Assembly (NCBI GenBank): GCA_030620935.1
Contig: JAUXIP010000055.1
Span: 1 to 9,336, forward strand
Source: Deltaproteobacteria bacterium
GTDB taxonomy: Bacteria; Desulfobacterota_B; Binatia; UBA9968
Direction: 5' to 3'
DNA length: 9,336 bases
Shown: piece after piece, positions 4,848-9,336 of the stretch
Position numbering within the stretch: position 1 is the stretch's first letter
Layout of the letters: every line of letters begins with the position of its first letter
Notes under the pieces: generated by a model
What the model was told of the DNA's origin: nothing
The model's database searches: none
Seen by the model: the letters and a program-made list of their open reading frames with translations, nothing else
Translations under genes and position numbers: made by a program

Positions 4848-6908
4848 ATGGCTAAACCGATGTTAAAGTCCGACGCGACGCAGTCCGGCACCGAGACCTC
4901 CCAGCCAAAGCCGACCGTGTCCGCCGCCGAGATGGGGGCTCGTCAGCGAGAGATCTCGGTCTCCGAGTTCTTTACCAAGAACCGTCACCTGCTGGGATTC
5001 GACAGTGCGCGAAAGGCGCTGCTCACCTGCGTCAAGGAGGCGGTCGATAATGCGCTCGATGCGAGCGAGGAGGCGGGGATTCTGCCTGAAGTCGTGGTCA
5101 AGCTGGAGGTGGCTTCAAACGGGGACGCTCCGCCGCCTCCGAGCCAGGCAACCCGGTTTCGGATAACGGTGATCGACTACGGTCCCGGCATCGTCCGCCA
5201 GCAGATCCCAAAAATATTCGCCAAGCTCCTCTACGGTTCCAAATTTCACCGGCTGCGCATGAGTCGCGGGCAGCAGGGCATCGGGATATCAGCCGCCGGC
5301 ATGTACGCGCAACTGACGACGGGCAAACCGGTGCAGATCATCTCCCGCACCAGCGCAAGGTCACCGGCCCATTACTTCGAGGTCCAGATCGATACCAAGA
5401 AGAACGAGCCGCGGATTTTTGAGAACAAGAAGATCGACTGGGAGAACCATCGCGGCACCCAGGTGACCCTCGAGATCGAGGGTCGCTATCAGAAAGGCCG
5501 CGCTTCCGTAGATGAATTTCTCGAGCAGGTCGCTATCGCCAATCCACACGTAAAGCTCGTCTACTACACCCCGGAGGGGGAGACCAAAGAGTTTCCCCGG
5601 ACCATTCACGGGTTGCCGCCTCAGCCACGTGAAATCAAGCCGCACCCCTACGGCATCGAGTTCGGGATGTTGCTAAAAATGATGCATGACACCAAGAGCC
5701 GCGCCCTCTCGGGCTTTCTGTCGGGCGATTTCAGCCGCGTCTCCTCCAATCTCGCGCAGGAGATCTGCAAGGCCGCAAAGATCTCACCGACCACGCGACC
5801 GCGAAACATTCACGGAGAGACCGCCGAGAAGCTCTATAAGACAATCCAGTCGACCAAGATCATGGCGCCGCCGTCGAACTGCATCTCGCCCATCGGTGAG
5901 AAGGCGATCCTCCACGGCCTCTATAAGCAAATCAAGGGGAATTTCTACACTGCGGTCAGCAGGCCGCCGGCCGTCTACCGCGGCAATCCGTTCATCATCG
6001 AAGCGGGGTTGGCCTACGGTAAGGGGCCGGAAGAGGCAGCAAGTAAACAGAAAAAGGAGAAGATGCCGCTTGCCGAAGGAGAGCAGCAGAATAACGACAG
6101 CGAGTTGGCCCGTGTCATCCGCTACGCCAACCGTGTGCCGCTTCTCTATCAGCAATCTGCCTGCGCGACGTTCAAGGCCGTGCTCGACACCACTTGGCGC
6201 AACTACGGCGTGTCGCAATCCCGAGGCGCTTTTCCATCCGGCCCCTTGGTGATTTTCGTCCATATGGCCTCGGTCTGGGTTCCTTTTACCAGCGAGTCCA
6301 AGGAAGCGATCGCCGATTACGACGAGATCCGCAAGGAAATCAAGCTTGCTCTGCAAGAGTGTGGGCGGCGGCTCGGGGCTTTTTTGAGGCGAAGGGAGCG
6401 GGCCAAGAGCGAGTTCCGCCGGCGCAACATCTTCGAGCTCTACATCGAGGAAGTCGTTGATGCGTGCAGCCGCCTCAAGGGTGGAAAGCTCGCCAAGGAA
6501 AAACTCAAAAACCAGCTGCAAAAGATCGCCAAGAAACGGACCGGAGGCCAGAAGACAGACGAGGTGTTGGGACACGACGACGGCGGCCCGGAAGGTCTGC
6601 CCCATTCGATCATTGTCACCCCCGAAGGAATCGAAGGAGACGCGCTGGTTTTGCCGGGCGATGGGGAAAATGATGCCGCGCCAGAAGAAGCTGCGGTAGA
6701 AGAGAAGGAGCCGGCACTACCGACGCTGGCGAAAGGAAAAGCTAAATCTACGAGCAGGGGGAAAAATAAGGCGGTAAAAGCTAAGCGGCAGCGCGGATCA
6801 AAGCCCGAAAAGGCAAAACAAATGACTTTGGGTTTTGAAAAGACCAGGCCAAACGCGAAGAAAAAAAAGATAGGGAAAAAACATGGCACGAAAAAAGCAA
6901 AAAAATAG
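4848..6908 (+). CDS. top6B: DNA topoisomerase VI subunit B (GHKL ATPase)
   Basis: Top6B is the ATP-binding subunit of the type IIB topoisomerase; ATP-driven dimerisation closes a gate around the duplex to be passed. The 686-aa product has the GHKL ATPase at about 35-255: E64AVDNALDA with the catalytic Glu64 and Mg-binding Asn68, D110YGPGI, and the GQQGIGIS loop at 141-148. An H2TH region (about 256-335) and a transducer (about 336-545) follow; Lys485 in TSESKEAIAD is the likely ATP-contacting switch lysine. A charged insert sits at about 392-418. After 545 there is an added tail of about 140 residues: mixed, then acidic (605-621), then strongly basic (629-686), with QMTLGF at 658-663. The classic crenarchaeal protein is near 530 aa, so this tail is extra. 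The ATG at 4848 has only a weak purine-rich site (GGAAAGAAGAG). The 3' end overlaps top6A by 26 bp. Confidence 0.96.
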   Translation: MAKPMLKSDATQSGTETSQPKPTVSAAEMGARQREISVSEFFTKNRHLLGFDSARKALLTCVKEAVDNALDASEEAGILPEVVVKLEVASNGDAPPPPSQATRFRITVIDYGPGIVRQQIPKIFAKLLYGSKFHRLRMSRGQQGIGISAAGMYAQLTTGKPVQIISRTSARSPAHYFEVQIDTKKNEPRIFENKKIDWENHRGTQVTLEIEGRYQKGRASVDEFLEQVAIANPHVKLVYYTPEGETKEFPRTIHGLPPQPREIKPHPYGIEFGMLLKMMHDTKSRALSGFLSGDFSRVSSNLAQEICKAAKISPTTRPRNIHGETAEKLYKTIQSTKIMAPPSNCISPIGEKAILHGLYKQIKGNFYTAVSRPPAVYRGNPFIIEAGLAYGKGPEEAASKQKKEKMPLAEGEQQNNDSELARVIRYANRVPLLYQQSACATFKAVLDTTWRNYGVSQSRGAFPSGPLVIFVHMASVWVPFTSESKEAIADYDEIRKEIKLALQECGRRLGAFLRRRERAKSEFRRRNIFELYIEEVVDACSRLKGGKLAKEKLKNQLQKIAKKRTGGQKTDEVLGHDDGGPEGLPHSIIVTPEGIEGDALVLPGDGENDAAPEEAAVEEKEPALPTLAKGKAKSTSRGKNKAVKAKRQRGSKPEKAKQMTLGFEKTRPNAKKKKIGKKHGTKKAKK

Positions 6909-7986
6909 TGCCGTCGAAAAGAAACTCGTCGGAGTGGCCGACACGGTCATCACCGCCGCGCAGCGGAGCAAAGACCCCACGCTTGCGATACCCGTGCGCA
7001 GTCTCGCGAACATCAACTTCAACGAGAAACGGGGCATCATCGAGATGGGTCGTAGGAAACAGGCGCGCTCCTTTTTCAACGTCGGGATGGCCAAGAAGTT
7101 CATGCAGACAGTGCTGGTCGCCGATGCCCTCGCCGAGCTTCAGCGCTCGAACCTCACGACTTCTCTTAGGGAGATCTACTACCGCACCAAGCACACGATC
7201 AAGAACTCGCACGAAAACACCTTCGACAGCCAGAACGAATCCGACCCGCTGATCGAAGATCTGGAAGTCACGCTCGAATCCCTGCGGGAAGCGCTCCACG
7301 TGCGCGCCGAGAACTCCGGCACCGTCGTGGGACCGCTGGTATTGGCCGATGACGGCGACCGCGTGGACTGCGCCCGGCTGGGAAAAGGCGGCTATTCGGT
7401 CCCCTCCATCGTCGAGCCGGAGTATATTCAGATCACTCGGTGCACGGCCGATTTTGTTCTCCTTGTCGAAAAAGGCACCCAGTGGAACCGCCTCTCGGAA
7501 GATAAATTTTGGCGCAGATACAACTGCATCCTCCTTACGGGAAACGGGCAGCCGCCCCGCGGCGTCAGGCGCCTGGCGCGGAGGCTGCACGAGGACTACA
7601 AGCTTCCCGTTTATGTCCTGGTGGACAACGATCCCTGGGGCTATTACATCTATTCGGTCATCAAGCAGGGATCGATCAACCTCGCCTTTGAAAGCCAACG
7701 CATGGCCATTCCCAAGGCCAAGTTCATCGGCTTCTCCAGCGCGGACCCCGACCGCTACGGCCTCCCACGCAACGTCGGCATCAAGCTCAATGACAAAGAC
7801 GTCAATCGAGCAAAAGAGCTGCTCAAGTATCGGTGGTTTCAGAAAAAGGCCTGGCAAGAAGAAATCAAACGAATGCTCTCGAGCGGTCTCAAGTACGAGC
7901 TGGACGCCCTCGCCAACAAGAACTTCCAGTATCTGACCAAGACTTACCTTCCCAAGAAACTCAAAGAGAAAGATTGGCTGGACTAG
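6883..7986 (+). CDS. top6A: DNA topoisomerase VI subunit A (Spo11-like)
   Basis: Top6A makes the double-strand break and passes the duplex; with Top6B it forms A2B2 and relaxes or decatenates DNA. The 367-aa protein is full length for the family. The winged-helix (5Y-CAP) domain covers about 70-145 and carries REIYYRTKH, with Tyr100 (second Tyr) as the expected DNA-attacking residue. The Toprim domain (about 188-330) has Glu196 (LLVEKGTQW) and the acidic pair Asp248/Asp250 in VLVDNDPWGYYIYS, the expected Mg ligands. GNGQPPRGVRRL and KQGSIN are also family-like. The ATG at 6883 has TAGGG 7 nt upstream and lies inside the end of top6B, which suggests coupled translation and balanced subunits. 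The N-terminus (MARKKQKN) is encoded by the A-rich overlap. The B-then-A order matches archaeal operons. Codons 301-310 have a near-copy at 9042-9072. Confidence 0.96.
   Translation: MARKKQKNSAVEKKLVGVADTVITAAQRSKDPTLAIPVRSLANINFNEKRGIIEMGRRKQARSFFNVGMAKKFMQTVLVADALAELQRSNLTTSLREIYYRTKHTIKNSHENTFDSQNESDPLIEDLEVTLESLREALHVRAENSGTVVGPLVLADDGDRVDCARLGKGGYSVPSIVEPEYIQITRCTADFVLLVEKGTQWNRLSEDKFWRRYNCILLTGNGQPPRGVRRLARRLHEDYKLPVYVLVDNDPWGYYIYSVIKQGSINLAFESQRMAIPKAKFIGFSSADPDRYGLPRNVGIKLNDKDVNRAKELLKYRWFQKKAWQEEIKRMLSSGLKYELDALANKNFQYLTKTYLPKKLKEKDWLD
7783..7813 (+). repeat. Copy 1 of a 31-bp near repeat (inside top6A)
   Basis: These bases encode KLNDKDVNRA (residues 301-310 of Top6A). They match 9042-9072 at 26 of 31 positions, and all five differences are synonymous third codon positions in this frame. 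Confidence 0.7.
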
Positions 7987-8072
7987 CCCCCGCGGACGTT
8001 TTCGTTTTTCGAGTACTGGCAGGATGAGAGGGACGAACTCCGTAAATCAAGATTCGACTCCTGAGGTAGGGC

Positions 8073-8076
8073 GAGG
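8073..8076 (+). promoter_or_regulatory. Ribosome binding site deciding the Kelch gene start
   Basis: GAGG lies 7 nt before a GTG at 8084. The upstream ATG at 8024 has only an AGG 1-2 nt away, too close to function well. Confidence 0.5.
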
Positions 8077-8083
8077 AATCGGA

Positions 8084-9094
8084 GTGAATCCTAAAAGTCA
8101 CAACACAAGACGCGACCTCATTTATTTGTTCATTATCGCTTTGCTGGCCTGCCCGGTTACCGCAACGGGGCAAGGTCAGGGAAAATGGACAATCCGGACC
8201 CCACTTCCATCTCTACGAACCGAGGTGGTGGCGGCGCAGCTGTTGGGAAAAATTTTCGTGATCGGTGGGTTGGGTCAAGGTGGTGACCTTCTCGAAGAAT
8301 ATGACCTTAACAAAAATACTTGGCGTCGTCGTGCTTCCCTTCCGCGACCTCTTCATCATACAGGCGCGGTGGCAACCGGAGGAAAAATCTACGTTATTGG
8401 CGGATATATTTCTGGAAAGGGGCCCGTGGATACAGTCTATGTGTACGATCCTTTTGCTGATAAATGGCAGGCCCGGACACCTATGCCTACAGCACGAGGC
8501 GCTCTAGCTGTCGGCATCATCGATGGGAAAATTTATGCCGTAGGCGGTGTCGGTACGAACAAAAAAAACAGTAGCGCCAACGAGGCATTCGACCCCTTGA
8601 CAGACCAATGGTCCAAGCGCGCCCCAATTCCAACACCAAGAGATCACTTGGCCGTTGGGGTTAGAGGCTCTAAGCTTTATGCCTTCGGTGGCAGAATCGA
8701 TGGAAGTCATGCAAAGCACCTTTCGATCAATGAAGAATACGACTCAGCGCTCGACCGCTGGCGCAAACGCACCCGAATGCCTACGCGTCGGAGCGGCATT
8801 GCTGCGGCCTCGTTAGGAGGGAAAATTTTCGTCTTTGGTGGCGAAGCAAATTGGAAGACGCTCAATCTGACAGAGATCTACGATCCAGAAAAAGACACAT
8901 GGAGCATCGGGGCCGCTATGCCCACGGCCCGCCACGGATTTGGCGTGGCCATACTGGGGCAAGAGATTTATGTTGTGTCTGGCGGACCTAAAGCCGGTGC
9001 AACGTATTCCTCAGTCAATGAAGTTTTTACACCCTATCGGAAAGCTCAACGACAAAGATGTCAACCGGGCGATTGCTTTAATTTCCAGTCGTGA
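8084..9094 (+). CDS. Exported Kelch-repeat beta-propeller protein
   Basis: Starting at the GTG at 8084 the product is 336 aa; an in-frame ATG at 8024 would add 20 polar residues before the signal peptide. Residues 1-30 are a signal: basic NTRRD, a hydrophobic core, then LLAC23 (lipobox-like) or cleavage near ATG-QG, so the protein is secreted or lipid-anchored. Six Kelch repeats follow from about residue 34, each with a GKIYVIGG-like strand and a closing YDP....W pattern, enough for one six-bladed propeller. Kelch propellers mostly bind proteins or sugars; no catalytic residues are recognisable. The last repeat ends at about NEVFTP; residues from Lys320 on (KAQRQRCQPGD...) do not look like Kelch and are read out of frame through a top6A-like segment. 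The base composition looks somewhat less GC-rich than in the topoisomerase genes. It follows top6A by about 97 bp with no clear terminator, but no functional link is evident. Confidence 0.85.
   Translation: MNPKSHNTRRDLIYLFIIALLACPVTATGQGQGKWTIRTPLPSLRTEVVAAQLLGKIFVIGGLGQGGDLLEEYDLNKNTWRRRASLPRPLHHTGAVATGGKIYVIGGYISGKGPVDTVYVYDPFADKWQARTPMPTARGALAVGIIDGKIYAVGGVGTNKKNSSANEAFDPLTDQWSKRAPIPTPRDHLAVGVRGSKLYAFGGRIDGSHAKHLSINEEYDSALDRWRKRTRMPTRRSGIAAASLGGKIFVFGGEANWKTLNLTEIYDPEKDTWSIGAAMPTARHGFGVAILGQEIYVVSGGPKAGATYSSVNEVFTPYRKAQRQRCQPGDCFNFQS
9042..9072 (+). repeat. Copy 2 of a 31-bp near repeat (top6A-like, out of frame in the Kelch tail)
   Basis: In the frame starting at 9042 these bases encode the same KLNDKDVNRA as Top6A residues 301-310. 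That frame is open from an ATG at 9018 to a TAG at 9117-9119 (33 codons), but the residues after the match (IALISSRDTIRAAAS) no longer resemble Top6A. The Kelch gene uses a different frame here. I see no ribosome binding site for the 33-codon frame. Confidence 0.65.
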
Positions 9095-9125
9095 CACCAT
9101 CCGGGCCGCTGCGAGTTAGGCAAGT

Positions 9126-9153
9126 CTGACACCACGCCCAGAAGTTCAATATT
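9126..9153 (+). promoter_or_regulatory. Weak promoter candidate for the GST gene
   Basis: CTGACA (9126-9131) is followed after 16 bp by AATATT (9148-9153). The matches to consensus are five of six and four of six. The spacing to the ribosome binding site would leave a very short leader. Confidence 0.25.
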
Positions 9154-9175
9154 TCTGTAGCAGAGGAGAATCCAT

Positions 9176-9336
9176 ATGCGCTACGAGTTGTATTACTGGC
9201 CCGGCATACAAGGCCGCGGCGAGTTTGTCCGGCTTGCGCTGGAGGACGCCGGCACGGACTATCTGGACGTTGGTCGTCTCCCTAAGCGGGGCATTCCTGC
9301 TCTGATGCACTTCCTGGAAAGTCGCTCGGTAGAACA
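9176..9336 (+). CDS. Glutathione S-transferase, N-terminal part (cut by window edge)
   Basis: The ATG at 9176 has an AGAGGAG site ending 7 nt upstream and opens 53 codons to the right edge. The start MRYELYYWPGIQGRGEF followed by VRLALEDAG is typical of the thioredoxin-like N-terminal domain of bacterial and sigma-type-like glutathione S-transferases: Tyr in the first strand (YYW) is the usual glutathione-activating position, and the following helix has the R.E..RL.LE.AG pattern. The family conjugates glutathione to electrophiles or reduces peroxides in the cytoplasm. Residues 41-43 (IPA) fit the family's cis-proline region approaching VP, though the linker before it looks short. Most of the protein lies outside the window, so the subfamily is open. 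Confidence 0.8.
   Translation, partial: MRYELYYWPGIQGRGEFVRLALEDAGTDYLDVGRLPKRGIPALMHFLESRSVE

Noticed and set aside
4820..4855. An 11-codon frame (MNQHPVERRDG) overlapping the top6B start, as a possible leader peptide
   Set aside because: It has no ribosome binding site, and its ATG falls at the end of the inverted repeat; the overlap is easily chance.
5784..6605. Minus-strand open frame (273 codons) opposite top6B
   Set aside because: It is antisense to the conserved Top6B transducer region and has no recognisable domain or supporting start signal.
6781..7857. Long minus-strand open frame (358 codons) opposite the top6B/top6A junction
   Set aside because: It lies wholly opposite two genes with intact catalytic motifs, has no family-like motif of its own, and looks like a codon-bias shadow of top6A.
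7987..8083. Possible terminator or promoter between top6A and the Kelch gene
   Set aside because: There are T-rich stretches near 7998-8010 but no stem before them, and no paired -35/-10 boxes were found.

Overview
The window reads as a bacterial chromosome segment of moderately high GC. Bacterial traits are Sec-type lipoprotein signals, good Shine-Dalgarno sites, sigma70-like promoters and a glutathione S-transferase start. The most distinctive content is a complete two-gene DNA topoisomerase VI operon, an enzyme typical of archaea and plants and found only patchily in bacteria. Together with a Rieske oxygenase/bicupin pair and a GST, this would fit an uncultured soil or subsurface lineage (Methylomirabilota/Rokubacteria, Desulfobacterota or Tectomicrobia-like). 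That placement is inference; no phylogenetic marker is present.

Layout. (i) 1-435, minus: 5' part of a lipoprotein with a peptidoglycan-binding domain, running off the left edge. (ii) 436-804: a gene-poor stretch holding an 8-bp inverted repeat and a sigma70-like promoter. (iii) 805-1983, plus: three small genes of unknown function (a 68-aa soluble protein, a two-helix membrane protein and a lipoprotein). (iv) 2084-4452, minus: an operon of a bicupin protein followed by a Rieske non-heme iron oxygenase alpha subunit, behind a TTGACA-N16-GATAAT promoter and a leader of about 105 nt. (v) 4453-4847: a divergent intergenic region with the promoter for that operon, an extended -10 candidate for the topoisomerase operon and a 57-bp imperfect inverted repeat. 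(vi) 4848-7986, plus: top6B and top6A overlapping by 26 bp. (vii) 8084-9094, plus: an exported six-repeat Kelch beta-propeller protein. (viii) 9176 to the right edge, plus: the N-terminus of a glutathione S-transferase.

How the genes work together: Top6B (GHKL ATPase) and Top6A (Spo11-like DNA-cleaving subunit) should form the A2B2 type IIB topoisomerase. The bicupin and Rieske proteins probably act in one aromatic or related ring-oxidation pathway; their electron-transfer partners are not here. The other genes show no evident link to either unit.

Most interesting observations: a 31-bp segment of top6A (codons 301-310) recurs out of frame in the tail of the Kelch gene, with 26/31 identity and all five differences at synonymous third positions of the top6A frame; the Top6B tail carries a motif resembling a bacterial sliding-clamp binding peptide; and A-runs in the top6B/top6A overlap sit where a frameshift would fuse the two subunits. 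I found no CRISPR array, RNA gene, insertion sequence or convincing new multi-gene system.
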